Source: Bacillus renqingensis (GTDB lineage: Bacteria > Bacillota > Bacilli > Bacillales > Cytobacillaceae). From it: a stretch of 64,000 nucleotides of DNA. Shown here piece after piece: positions 18,500 through 27,475 of the stretch. The stretch covers positions 62,001-126,000 of the forward strand of contig NZ_JADDIU010000010.1 of assembly GCF_016464375.1 (NCBI RefSeq), in the 5' to 3' direction. The stretch's first letter is position 1. Each line of letters begins with the position of its first letter. The notes beneath the pieces were generated by a model. It was not told the DNA's origin. It did no database searches and saw only the letters and a program-made list of their open reading frames with translations. The position numbers and the translations under genes were made by a program.

Positions 18500-19852
18500 T
18501 CACTGAATACCCGCTTTTTTAGACCTAGTAGGCCACAGATAGCCGAAAACTGCCCCAATGAAAGCGGGTAAAATCCAGCCAAGCCCCATATCGTAAAGTG
18601 GCAAGGTATTCATGTAGAACGTTTTAATCGATTCGAGTAAAGAAACGGTTGCCCCTGGTAAACTGCTTACTAACGCGTTGTAGCCATCGATGAAGCTTAC
18701 ACAAAAGGTTAAAAACATGGATCCCGCATAGACACTTTGCTTATGGGTAACTAAAGAGGCACTGAGCACTAATAAGATCAGAACAATGGCTAAAGGATAC
18801 AGGACCATTAATACGGGTACGGCGTATTGAATAATCTTGGTTAAGCCAAAGTTGGCGATGATCAATGACACTAGACATAGCAGCAGAACAAACCATTTAT
18901 AGCTTACTTTTGGACATATACGATGAAAAAATTCACTGCAAGATGTAATCAGCCCGATGCTAGTTTTTAAACATGCGAGTACGATAATAATCGCTAATAA
19001 AATGGAGCCAAATGGTCCGAAATAGTGCTGAGCTACTGCGGCAAAGATCAAACCGCCATTATCGTATGTCCCGATTGTCGATACGCTCGAAGCCCCCATG
19101 TAGGTGATCAGTCCGTAAATCAGCATCATCAGCACCATGGCGAAAATGCCTGATTTCCATGTTGCTTTCGCAATTGCCTTTAGATCAGTGATGCCTTGTC
19201 CCTTAATTGCATGGATGACAACAATCCCAAACGCAAGTGAGGCGAGGGCATCCATTGTGTTATATCCTTCTTTAAAGCCGGTTATAAAGGCCCATTCACT
19301 ATAGTCCCCCGTGGGCTTACCAAAGTGCCCCATCGGCTGGATGATGGCAGTGACAATTAAGATGAATAAAAATAGTAAAAACGCTGGAGTTAAGTATTTG
19401 CCGATGTAGTCAAGAATTTTCGCTGGATTCAATGAGAAATAATAGACAATGGCAAAAAACACAAAGCTAAAGATCCCAAGATAGTAACTACCGTGCGCTG
19501 GATTCATATACGGTTCAAAACCGACCACGAAAGGTACGGTTGCTGTCCGGGGAATAGCGAAAAACGGCCCAATGGTTAAGTAAAGTGCCGTGGCGAACAC
19601 GACTCCAAATAATGGATGGACCCGACCCGCTAAATCACGTAATCCATTGCTTCCAGATAAACCAAATGCTAAAATCCCCAAAAATGGCAAACCGATGGCA
19701 GTTACGAGAAAACCGATTAAAGCTGGACAAAAGTTCGTCCCGGCGAGCTGACCCATTTGGATTGGGAAGATTAAATTTCCCGCGCCAAAGAACAGTCCGA
19801 ACAGCATCGTCCCAATGACAGCATAGGTTGAAAATGATATTTTTTGTTTCAT
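18500..19852 (-). CDS. brnQ: Branched-chain amino acid carrier BrnQ (LIVCS family)
   Basis: This 450-residue membrane protein has about 12 segments and the LIVCS signature at the N-terminus: GTMLFGLFFGAGNLIFPIQM followed by a GFLVTAIGLPFLG segment, then PRTATVPFVVG. BrnQ carriers import leucine, isoleucine and valine with Na+ or H+. The ATG follows AGAAGGAGT with good spacing. I looked for a T-box leader in the upstream 200 bases and saw none, so regulation is probably transcriptional. The divergent neighbour is a proline peptidase. The leucine/isovalerate degradation operon lies about 19 kb away and could use the imported leucine. Confidence 0.95.
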   Translation of the reverse strand: MKQKISFSTYAVIGTMLFGLFFGAGNLIFPIQMGQLAGTNFCPALIGFLVTAIGLPFLGILAFGLSGSNGLRDLAGRVHPLFGVVFATALYLTIGPFFAIPRTATVPFVVGFEPYMNPAHGSYYLGIFSFVFFAIVYYFSLNPAKILDYIGKYLTPAFLLFLFILIVTAIIQPMGHFGKPTGDYSEWAFITGFKEGYNTMDALASLAFGIVVIHAIKGQGITDLKAIAKATWKSGIFAMVLMMLIYGLITYMGASSVSTIGTYDNGGLIFAAVAQHYFGPFGSILLAIIIVLACLKTSIGLITSCSEFFHRICPKVSYKWFVLLLCLVSLIIANFGLTKIIQYAVPVLMVLYPLAIVLILLVLSASLVTHKQSVYAGSMFLTFCVSFIDGYNALVSSLPGATVSLLESIKTFYMNTLPLYDMGLGWILPAFIGAVFGYLWPTRSKKAGIQ

Positions 19853-20092
19853 GAATGTACTCCTTCTAGATGAATTCCATCCATTTTAACACCTTAAATC
19901 AATTTTTTACAAACGAGAGCATGAATCAGCGTATTTTCTTTTTATCGGTGCTATTATGAGTTTAGTTGGATGGATTGTTTGGATGATTAGTAATAAAATG
20001 GAATAAAGGCGAGGAGGGGATAATCTATATTACTATCAGAGTGATTATACAAAAATAACCGAAGATTTTTAAAATAAAAGGAAGAAGGGAAT

Positions 20093-21166
20093 ATGATGGA
20101 TAACGTAATGAAATTAAGAGCGTACTTAGAATCAAAAAATATGGATGCCTATTTTATCGCTAAAAAGGTAAATGTTCGTTATATCAGCGGTTATACTGGT
20201 GATGATTCATATCTACTCATAACAAGAAACAATAAATACTTTATAACAGACCCACGCTATACAGAACAGGCAGGACAGGAATGTGCTGATTACGAGATCA
20301 TTAATTGGCGAAAGGCAGGACGAACGCTTGCGGATGCTATTAAAGGATTAGTCGAAAAAGAGAAGATTCAATCCATTGGATTTGAAGATGATTATATAAG
20401 CGTCAATGTATATAATGATTTTAAAGCGAAAATAAAGGCGGATCTTCTACCTGCTAGTCATGTAATTGAAGAAATGAGAATTATCAAAACTCCACAAGAA
20501 ATCGCCTTTTTGCGTGCGGCCTGTGAAATCTCTTGCCGGGCATTTGAACGTATATTAGGAGATATTCGTGTAGGGGTTACCGAAAAGGAATTGGCTGCAA
20601 AGTTGTCCTCTTATATGGTCTTTGAAGGAGCAGATACCCAACCATATGGGAATATTTTAATTTCTGGTGCGCGTACGTCACTGCTACATGGCATTCCTTC
20701 AAATAAAGCGATAGAATATGGGGATTTGGTATTGATGGACTTCGGCTGTCAATACAATGGGTACCTGTCTGACATGACTAGAACCGTTGTGGTTGGAAAG
20801 GCAACCGAAAAACAACGGGAAGTTTATGAGTTGGAAAAACAGATGCTAGAATTATCCCTTGCAAAAATGAAAGCAGGTGTTCCAGTTCGTGACATATACC
20901 GTGAATCAATCAAACCAATTCAGGATACAGAATACCTCCAGTATTCATATGGCAATATAGGTCATGGAATTGGACTGTTTGTTCACGAGCTGCCTTCTAT
21001 GGGCGAAAACTTTGATGATGTGTTGCAGGCAGGAAATGTTAGAACCATTGAACCGGGAATTTATATTCCAGGATGGGGCGGTATACGGATTGAAGACCAA
21101 ATTCTGATCACAGAAAATGGCTATGAAAATATGATTAGTACGACACATGAGTTAATTGAATTGTAG
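20093..21166 (+). CDS. Xaa-Pro aminopeptidase (M24B)
   Basis: This 357-residue protein has an N-terminal creatinase-like domain and a C-terminal pita-bread domain with all five metal ligands: Asp in LVLMDFG, Asp in YLSDMTRT, His in NIGHGIGL, Glu in TIEPGIY and Glu in IRIEDQ. It should remove the N-terminal residue from peptides with proline in second place. Two adjacent ATG codons begin the frame after GGAAGAAGGGA; either may be used. It is transcribed away from brnQ and followed by a clear terminator, so it forms its own unit. It contrasts with the M24-fold protein at 27476, which has lost ligands. Confidence 0.93.
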   Translation: MMDNVMKLRAYLESKNMDAYFIAKKVNVRYISGYTGDDSYLLITRNNKYFITDPRYTEQAGQECADYEIINWRKAGRTLADAIKGLVEKEKIQSIGFEDDYISVNVYNDFKAKIKADLLPASHVIEEMRIIKTPQEIAFLRAACEISCRAFERILGDIRVGVTEKELAAKLSSYMVFEGADTQPYGNILISGARTSLLHGIPSNKAIEYGDLVLMDFGCQYNGYLSDMTRTVVVGKATEKQREVYELEKQMLELSLAKMKAGVPVRDIYRESIKPIQDTEYLQYSYGNIGHGIGLFVHELPSMGENFDDVLQAGNVRTIEPGIYIPGWGGIRIEDQILITENGYENMISTTHELIEL

Positions 21167-21215
21167 GGAACAGAGATTCAAGGTTGGACATTCATGAAAA
21201 AAAGCGAAAATAAAA

Positions 21216-21248
21216 ACCCAAGAATGACAAAAGTCTACATTCTTGGGT
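21216..21248 (+). terminator. Rho-independent terminator after the Xaa-Pro aminopeptidase
   Basis: An 11-bp perfect stem (ACCCAAGAATG and its complement) with an 11-base loop lies 50 bases after the peptidase stop, followed by CTATTTT. Confidence 0.8.
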
Positions 21249-21293
21249 CTATTTTAGAAGGTAAGAAAGTATAAAATTTTCGACTTTGAGAAT

Positions 21294-21418
21294 TGTCTAG
21301 CTACAGCGCCCTAGCCCCTCTATGGTCTACAGCCACTCCTGAATTGAAGGCAAAGAACGCCTTCTATTCAGGAGTGGCTTATGCTTGTCGGGGCTGACCA
21401 GGGCGCTTGCGCTTTTCT
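21294..21418. repeat. Bacillaceae-type intergenic hairpin repeat, well-preserved copy
   Basis: The unit runs from TGTCTAGCTACAGCGCC to GGGGCTGACC-AGGGCGCTTGCGCTTTT. It is a nested palindrome: AGCGCCCT pairs with AGGGCGCT, AGCCCC with GGGGCT, and an inner 14-bp perfect stem (21331-21344 with 21366-21379) encloses a second GAAGGC/GCCTTC stem. The outer sequence matches my memory of a widespread repeat found between genes in many Bacillus relatives. It lies between convergent transcription units (peptidase and azoreductase). Related degenerate copies appear near 41815-41940 and 46976-47105. Confidence 0.75.
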
Positions 21419-21492
21419 TAATTTTCGGGCTGAAAAAACACTTTTCGGACAGCCCATAATTATAGACTTATTGGATACCTCCGTTTTTGCAC

Positions 21493-22113
21493 TTAAAATG
21501 TTTTAGCTATTTCAGCGGCTTTTTGAACTGCTTTTTCAATTATTTCGTTGGCTTTATCTGGTGCATGGTCCATTCCTTCGACAAATAACTGATGAAAATC
21601 TGTGATCCCTAAGAAGGTAAATAAAGTTTTTACATATTGGCTGGCAGGGTCTGTACCATTGTAGAAACCGCCGTTAGCCTGAATATGCAGGAGCTTCTTG
21701 CCTTCTACTAATCCAACTGAACCTGAATCAGTGTAATTAAAGGTTTTTCCAGCAACTGTAACTGTATCAAACCAAGATTTTAACCGGGTGGGTACGCTCA
21801 AATTCCATAAGGGATTGGCGATGACAATTTTATCCTGTTCCAAAAAGTCAGCAGTAAAGGAATTAAATAAGGTAACTTTATGCTGCTGAGCATCTGATAA
21901 CCGGTGGAAAGGTGTCCCCTTACCTAACTCATCCCATGCGTCCAATAAATCTCCGTCGATTTCCGGCACATTCATATCATATAAATTGATATCCTCAATG
22001 ATATCATCAGGATGATGCTCCTTATAAGATTGAACAAAAGCATCTGTTACCTTCATCGATCGGGATACTCGTTGATTTAAGGGATGTGCTCTGACGATTA
22101 ACACTTTTGCCAT
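21493..22113 (-). CDS. azoR: FMN-dependent NADH azoreductase
   Basis: This 206-residue flavodoxin-fold protein matches AzoR: it starts MAKVLIVRAHPLN, has DINLYDMNVPEID, NPLWNLSVPTRLKSWFD (the flavin loop) and LLHIQANGGFY. It reduces quinones and azo compounds with NADH by a two-electron mechanism and acts in the cytoplasm. The ATG follows GGAAGGTATGATAA. It stands alone between the hairpin repeat and the Fic gene. Bacillus species usually carry several paralogues involved in thiol and quinone stress. Confidence 0.93.
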   Translation of the reverse strand: MAKVLIVRAHPLNQRVSRSMKVTDAFVQSYKEHHPDDIIEDINLYDMNVPEIDGDLLDAWDELGKGTPFHRLSDAQQHKVTLFNSFTADFLEQDKIVIANPLWNLSVPTRLKSWFDTVTVAGKTFNYTDSGSVGLVEGKKLLHIQANGGFYNGTDPASQYVKTLFTFLGITDFHQLFVEGMDHAPDKANEIIEKAVQKAAEIAKTF

Positions 22114-22278
22114 TTATCATACCTTCCTTCATAATTAATCACTTTTACTATAAACAAATTAAAAAAATATTGCATTATCCATACGATTATTTCATTAGTT
22201 AGACAAATATTTGTGGAGAAAATATGTAAAAGAGACTTCGCTGGCTTCCACCAGTATTATTTTCTCCCAAAGTGATAC

Positions 22279-23409
22279 CTAATCTCTTAAAATCCTCATT
22301 AAATCATAGTTGCGGTATTTCTTATTTCTTTTTACTTCAGCATCAGAAAATAGTAACCTTTTACCGGTTAAGGTTTTTAAGGCATTACGTGCCGTATTGG
22401 CAGACAACTTAAGCTTTTTGGAAACAGTAGTTGCAGTCGTATAAGGATCAGAAAAGGTATAAAGCCATACCCTTTTTTCGGAATCGGTTTGGCATTGGGT
22501 TAAACCGTGTTTTGCCAGTTGTTCCGCAGCATCTAATTTACGGTTGATTCGTTCTGCTATACGATTGCATGCTTCTAGAAAAAATAATATCCAATCTCCC
22601 CATTTCGGATTATTCCCTCTTATGCCATTTAACATATCGTAGTAGCGAGGTCGTTCTTTTTCGAGTTCTTCACTAACAAAGAAAAAAGGTTGAGTAATGG
22701 TTTTAGACTGGATAAGGGATAATACAATGAGTATTCGACCTAACCGGCCATTTCCATCTAAAAATGGGTGAATCGATTCGAATTGAGCATGTATGATGGC
22801 TGTTTTTATTAGAGGGTCAGCATGTTCGTTAAAAATATATCCGTCATTCTTTAAATGTTTAATGGATAATGGTTCATCATATGGATGCCGATTTATAAAA
22901 TATTCAAGGTTTTGTATGTATTCATCGATTTTATCTGCGGAAATTGGAATGTAGGTGGCATCTTCCATACGATTGGTTGGTCCAATGAAATTCTGTATCT
23001 TCCTAAATTGACCTGCTGCCTGTGTAGAACCTCTTGCACCCAGCATTAACATTTCGTGAAGTTCTTTGATTAATCTTGAGGATATCGGGTATCCGGTTCT
23101 AATTCGCTCATATCCTTCCATCAGTGCTTGATGATAGTTTTGAACTTCAATGATTTCCCAACGGGGATTTTTATCATTTTTCTCCTCAACCATATCCGTA
23201 AATGTCACTTGTGTCCCTTCAATTCTGGTAGATTCAACCGATTCACTTAAAGAAAGGATTTGAATAATTGCTTGACTAACAACAGAATGATTAAACTTTT
23301 CTTCTAAGCGTCCAATTTTGTGATTGACCTTTGCAAGTAGTTCCATAATCTTTAAAGCCTCTGTTGTATTTACAGCGATAGGAAGTTTCGAAACCCCGCG
23401 TTTAACCAT
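22279..23409 (-). CDS. Fic-domain AMP-transferase, class II (self-inhibited)
   Basis: This 376-residue protein has the Fic core motif HPFLDGNGRLGR with the catalytic His and the anion-binding loop. An N-terminal inhibitory helix contains STRIEG (Ser60 to Gly65), matching the (S/T)xxxE(G/N) pattern of class II Fic proteins in which the Glu blocks ATP binding. After a linker, residues about 315-370 form a winged-helix-like domain (TTATTVSKKLKLSANTARNAL), which suggests DNA binding or autoregulation. Such proteins transfer AMP to a target; the target is unknown. The ATG follows a G-rich ribosome binding site. No adjacent antitoxin gene was seen, which agrees with the built-in inhibitory helix. 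Confidence 0.92.
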   Translation of the reverse strand: MVKRGVSKLPIAVNTTEALKIMELLAKVNHKIGRLEEKFNHSVVSQAIIQILSLSESVESTRIEGTQVTFTDMVEEKNDKNPRWEIIEVQNYHQALMEGYERIRTGYPISSRLIKELHEMLMLGARGSTQAAGQFRKIQNFIGPTNRMEDATYIPISADKIDEYIQNLEYFINRHPYDEPLSIKHLKNDGYIFNEHADPLIKTAIIHAQFESIHPFLDGNGRLGRILIVLSLIQSKTITQPFFFVSEELEKERPRYYDMLNGIRGNNPKWGDWILFFLEACNRIAERINRKLDAAEQLAKHGLTQCQTDSEKRVWLYTFSDPYTTATTVSKKLKLSANTARNALKTLTGKRLLFSDAEVKRNKKYRNYDLMRILRD

Positions 23410-23756
23410 ATTAACCCCCCTTTGTTAATAAAATATACTTAAAATAAATCATTCGTCAATTTTAAAGCAAAAATTTTAAAAAATTGAGTTTATATGAACA
23501 TTATATCCCACTTTCTATCATTTAGACAGTGTGGAAGAACGATTCGGAAAATAAATGGAGTATTTGCAATAAGAAAATTGCCCCTGAAAAGGGGGCTATC
23601 CATATCAACAAGTGGTGCCTGACACGATTGTAAGTGAATTTAATTTATCTTGGTATCTTTCAAATAAATACAGGTTATCCTTTTCCACTTACATGTGGAA
23701 AAGAAGATTTTATATTCTGAAAGAAAAACCTTAAGCTGTTCTTGAGGAGGAATAAC
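23410..23756. promoter_or_regulatory. Intergenic region divergent between fic and the PTS operon
   Basis: These 347 bases must hold the promoters of the Fic gene (minus strand) and the PTS operon (plus strand). A short G/C hairpin (GCCCCT-GAAA-AGGGGGC near 23579) is the only clear structure. I could not assign convincing -35/-10 boxes. The PTS operon is likely activated by the PRD protein encoded at its end, so its binding site is expected here. Confidence 0.4.
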
Positions 23757-24092
23757 ATGAATGAAGAATTAGATTGGATGCAAATTATTTCAAACAGCGG
23801 AGATGCACGCTCTTTATGCTTCGAAGCCTTAAAACTATTTAGAGAAGGGAACTTTTCTGAGGGCTTAGAAAAACAAGCTGAAGCCAAAAGCAGACTCATT
23901 GACGCCAAAAAGGTTCATGGGAAGCTGCTTGCTAAGTTTGCCAGTCAAGAGCAGATCGATATCAACCTTTTGGTCATTCATGCGGAAGACCACCTAAGTT
24001 CCAGTCAAGTCATTTTGGAACTATTGAATGAATTTTATTACTTATATAACAAAGGAGAGGGTACCGATGAAAAAGATCCTATTAATATGTAA
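23757..24092 (+). CDS. PTS lactose/cellobiose-type EIIA
   Basis: This 111-residue protein matches the lactose/cellobiose (CelC/ChbA-like) EIIA family: the N-terminal ISNSGDARSLCFEAL helix, then LEKQAEAKSRL and the phosphorylated His in LLVIHAEDHLSSSQ. It accepts phosphate from HPr and passes it to EIIB. The ATG at 23757 follows GAGGAGG with ideal spacing; an in-frame start 15 bases upstream would overlap that site. Its end overlaps the EIIB start by 26 bases. It opens an operon of IIA, IIB, IIC, amidohydrolase and an M24-fold protein. Confidence 0.93.
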   Translation: MNEELDWMQIISNSGDARSLCFEALKLFREGNFSEGLEKQAEAKSRLIDAKKVHGKLLAKFASQEQIDINLLVIHAEDHLSSSQVILELLNEFYYLYNKGEGTDEKDPINM

Positions 24093-24372
24093 TGCCGGTA
24101 TGTCCACTGCCATGATGGCAAAAAAAATGAACGATCAAAGTGATGGCGAATTTTATGTGATCGCACGTGGAGATGGTGAGTATGCAGACTCCTTGGAAAA
24201 TGTAGACCTCATTTTAGTAGGACCACAGGTCCGACACATGATCCCATCTATTAAAAAAGAAATTAATCAGGACATTCCAATTAGTAGTATCAATCCTAGA
24301 TATTATGGAACGATGAATGCCAAAGCTGTTCTTGAAGAGGCAAAGAAAATAATAGATCAACACACCATATAG
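24067..24372 (+). CDS. PTS lactose/cellobiose-type EIIB
   Basis: This 101-residue protein has the EIIB active loop LICNAGMSTAMM with phospho-Cys7, then GPQVRHMIPSIKKEI. It takes phosphate from EIIA and gives it to the incoming substrate at EIIC. The start at ATG 24067 is preferred because AAGGAGAGGG lies just upstream and because family members begin MKKILLIC. It overlaps the EIIA gene and lies 24 bases before EIIC. Confidence 0.93.
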   Translation: MKKILLICNAGMSTAMMAKKMNDQSDGEFYVIARGDGEYADSLENVDLILVGPQVRHMIPSIKKEINQDIPISSINPRYYGTMNAKAVLEEAKKIIDQHTI

Positions 24373-24396
24373 GGAATACGGGATGGGAGAGGAACA

Positions 24397-25662
24397 ATGG
24401 AAGAGAAAATCTTGAAGATTGCGAATGCACTCAGTAACCAGCGACATTTAAGAGCTATTCGGAATGCATTTATATCAATATTGCCCATCACGATTATGGG
24501 GGGATTATTTGCTGTTATTAGTTCAGCTCCGGTTACCGATGATACGACGAATGGCTTTTTATTAGCATGGTCTTCATTTGTTAAAGAAAATAATATGATT
24601 TTTTCTTGGGTCAATACGTTAACTCTCGGGGCAATAGCAGTGTATGTTTGTTTAGCCATTACTTATTTTTTATGTAAGCATTTTAAACTCGATATTTTAA
24701 TTCCGATGACCATTTCCTTTTATGGCGTAATGTTACTTACGATTAATCCTGTAAAATTAGCCTTTGATAAAAAAGTAGCTGAGATTTCTTATATGGATGG
24801 AAAAGGGCTTTTAGTAGGTATTGCTGTTGCCATTATTACCGTTGAGGTGTATCGGATTTTCAAAGAGAAGAAAATCGGAGTCATTAAAATGCCGCCAAGT
24901 GTTCCACCGTCATTAACAGAAACATTTGCTTCATTGTTTACTTCTGTTGTGATCATGATGATCTTTACCATTGGATTTATTATTTTTAATAAGTTAGACA
25001 CTACTTTCGCGATTTGGCTGATTGATTTCATAACGCCTACTTTAAAGGCGACAGACAGTATTTGGTTTATCTTAGCGATCACCATTATCATTAATATCGG
25101 TTGGTTCTTTGGGATCCATAATGCAACATTCTGGGGATTAGTAGGACCGATTATGTTTATGAACCTTTCTGCGAACGCTTCTGCTCATGCTGCTGGAATG
25201 AAGCTCTCAGGAATTCTTACAGAACCATTTTGGGCTTATTTTGTGGCGATTGGTGGAGTAGGACAAGTATTATCATTAGGTATTATCTTAAGCTTTTCTA
25301 AGTCTAAGCAAATGAAGACGATTGGTCGAATGGGTGTGGTTCCAGCATTCTTCGGTATTTCAGAGCCCATTACTTTTGGACTGCCGATCATGCTAAATCC
25401 AGTTTTCTTCCTGCCTAGCTTTTTAACCGCTGCCGTTAATGCGACCATTACTTTTTTACTAATGAATTCAGGGTTCATCGGTAAAACCTATGCTATGCTT
25501 TCGTTCAATATGCCAAGTATATTTGGGGCCTATTTCTCTACATCTGACTTTAAGGCAGTCATCCTAATCGTTGCATTATTAGTGATTGATATGCTCATCT
25601 ATTTTCCATTTACGCGCATGTATGAAAAACAGCAGTTAAAGCTTGAAGAAGAAGCGGAATAG
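24397..25662 (+). CDS. PTS lactose/cellobiose-type EIIC permease
   Basis: This 421-residue membrane protein has the EIIC fold: RHLRAIRNAFISILPITIMG at the N-terminus, a central FFGIHNATFWGLVGP helix, and a PAFFGISEPITFGLPIMLNP block containing the conserved GISEP loop. It forms the channel that takes up and phosphorylates the substrate. The family handles beta-glucosides, chitobiose and related sugars, but the operon contains no glycosidase; instead an amidohydrolase and an M24-fold protein follow. The substrate is thus uncertain and may be a nitrogen-containing sugar compound. Confidence 0.93.
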   Translation: MEEKILKIANALSNQRHLRAIRNAFISILPITIMGGLFAVISSAPVTDDTTNGFLLAWSSFVKENNMIFSWVNTLTLGAIAVYVCLAITYFLCKHFKLDILIPMTISFYGVMLLTINPVKLAFDKKVAEISYMDGKGLLVGIAVAIITVEVYRIFKEKKIGVIKMPPSVPPSLTETFASLFTSVVIMMIFTIGFIIFNKLDTTFAIWLIDFITPTLKATDSIWFILAITIIINIGWFFGIHNATFWGLVGPIMFMNLSANASAHAAGMKLSGILTEPFWAYFVAIGGVGQVLSLGIILSFSKSKQMKTIGRMGVVPAFFGISEPITFGLPIMLNPVFFLPSFLTAAVNATITFLLMNSGFIGKTYAMLSFNMPSIFGAYFSTSDFKAVILIVALLVIDMLIYFPFTRMYEKQQLKLEEEAE

Positions 25663-25684
25663 TCTCACGTAAGGAGTAATGTAC

Positions 25685-27472
25685 ATGCTTTTACCAAAAA
25701 AAGATAAACAACAGTTGATCCGTGCAGCGTTGAACCTATCAGAGAATGATACTGTGATTTCAAATGTAAAGATAGTAAACGTTTTGTCTGGCGAAATAAT
25801 GGCGGGAAACGTCTATATTAAAGGAGCTTACATTTCTTTTGTAGATTATGAACTGGGGCCCATTCCAGAGGGGATTTTTCAAATAGATGGGGAAAGCCAA
25901 TATTTGACCCCAGGATTCATTGATGCCCATATGCATATTGAAAGCTCCATGTTAACCCCGAGAAATTTTGCCGAGATGGTGGTACCTTATGGAACGACCA
26001 CCGTTGTATGTGACCCACACGAGATGGCGAACGTGTTCGGCATTGCGGGGATTGAGTATTTTCTTCAAAACGGCGAGGAGCTGCCAATGCGTCAGCTGAT
26101 TGATATCCCATCATGTGTTCCGTCCGTAGCAGGGCTGGAGAATAGCGGGGCTACTCTTTATGCAAAAGATATTGAGTCGATCATAAAAAATGACCGGATT
26201 GTTGGTTTAGCGGAAGTAATGGATTATGAAGGCGTCATCCATTCCTCCCCTAAGATTACCGATATGATTGCTGAGATTGAAAAGAATGGCAAGTATATTC
26301 AAGGTCATGCACCAAAATTGACCCAAAATAAGTTAGCAGCTTATTTAATTGGAGGTCCAATCTCCGACCATGAATCCTCTCGTGTAGAGGAGTGGCTAGA
26401 AAAGTATCGGCAAGGAATGCATATTGATTTACGCGATAGTAACACCAATAAAAATCTTGAAATCTTTGCGGCTAAAGTGAGTCAGCTTAAATATAAAGAT
26501 CGATTTTCTTTTTGTACGGATGACCGCAGATGTAATGTTACTTTAAAAGAAGGACATATAAATGCCCTTGTTAGAAAAACGATACGTGCGGGGATGGATC
26601 CGATTGACGCGATTCGAATGGCCAGCTATAATGCTGCAAATGAAATGAATATCCCCTATTTAGGAGCGATTGCTCCAGGTTATGTAGCGGATCTGTTATT
26701 ACTCGATTCATTTGAAAGCATGAAACCATCCCTGGTGATATTCGAAGGTCAAGTTGTCGCCGAAAATGGAGGGTTGAAAAGAAAAATTCCTCCTAAAAAA
26801 TGTTCTTTAGAAGAAATCAATTCTATCAATCTCCCATCGCTAAAAAGAGAGGATTTGATGATAAAGGCACCGGATTCTGTTGAGGATACAGCAGCGATGA
26901 ATTTTATTGAGTATGAATCGTTTACTTCTTCTTTTACAAAGGTTCAACAGGATACATTTCGGGTGAAAAACGGATTCATTGATATTTCAGATAAAGCTGA
27001 TACCATGTTTGTGGCTGTATTGAATCGCTATGGTTTAAGGACAAAGAGTGTCACGGTCGTAAAAAAATTCGGGATCCATCACGGTGCGGTTGCTAGCAGC
27101 ATCTCTCACGATTCACATAACATCACAGTCGTGTATGACACACCTGAAAATGGATTGACCGCCATAGAACGACTTGTGAAGCAAAAAGGCGGTATGGCAG
27201 CTGTAGAAAATGGAGAGATCCTTTCCGCTTTACCACTACCTGTAGGCGGGTTAATGTCATTAGATTCGGCTGAAAAGGTAGCGGCCCAGGTAGAGGATAT
27301 GTCTCGAGCCAATAAAAAACTAGGAAATATCTATTTAGAGAATCCAATATCACGAATCACCATCTTGGCATTGTTAGTGAGTCCAGATGTAAAGCTTTCG
27401 GATTTAGGTATGGTGGATGTTGAAAGGCAAGAGATTATTCCATTATTTCCAACTGATCAAAGGAGAGAGTGA
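25685..27472 (+). CDS. Adenine-deaminase-like amidohydrolase, divergent
   Basis: This 595-residue protein aligns with adenine deaminase along its length: HMHIESSMLTPRNFAE (metal-binding HxH), the CDPHEMANVFG motif, GHAP, SDHES, CTDDR and the C-terminal GAVASSISHDSHN region. Family positions after CTDDR that normally read HPDD here read RCNV, and the IREGS-type substrate loop reads LRDSNTN. The metal ligands stay, so hydrolysis is likely, but the substrate may differ from adenine. ATG 25685 is eight bases after AAGGAG and is preferred to the upstream in-frame ATG at 25679. It lies between PTS IIC and the M24-fold gene, in one operon. Confidence 0.85.
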   Translation: MLLPKKDKQQLIRAALNLSENDTVISNVKIVNVLSGEIMAGNVYIKGAYISFVDYELGPIPEGIFQIDGESQYLTPGFIDAHMHIESSMLTPRNFAEMVVPYGTTTVVCDPHEMANVFGIAGIEYFLQNGEELPMRQLIDIPSCVPSVAGLENSGATLYAKDIESIIKNDRIVGLAEVMDYEGVIHSSPKITDMIAEIEKNGKYIQGHAPKLTQNKLAAYLIGGPISDHESSRVEEWLEKYRQGMHIDLRDSNTNKNLEIFAAKVSQLKYKDRFSFCTDDRRCNVTLKEGHINALVRKTIRAGMDPIDAIRMASYNAANEMNIPYLGAIAPGYVADLLLLDSFESMKPSLVIFEGQVVAENGGLKRKIPPKKCSLEEINSINLPSLKREDLMIKAPDSVEDTAAMNFIEYESFTSSFTKVQQDTFRVKNGFIDISDKADTMFVAVLNRYGLRTKSVTVVKKFGIHHGAVASSISHDSHNITVVYDTPENGLTAIERLVKQKGGMAAVENGEILSALPLPVGGLMSLDSAEKVAAQVEDMSRANKKLGNIYLENPISRITILALLVSPDVKLSDLGMVDVERQEIIPLFPTDQRRE

Positions 27473-27475
27473 GAT

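Noticed and set aside
19853..20092. T-box leucine leader before brnQ
   Set aside because: The minus strand upstream of brnQ lacks the conserved T-box sequence and a terminator hairpin.
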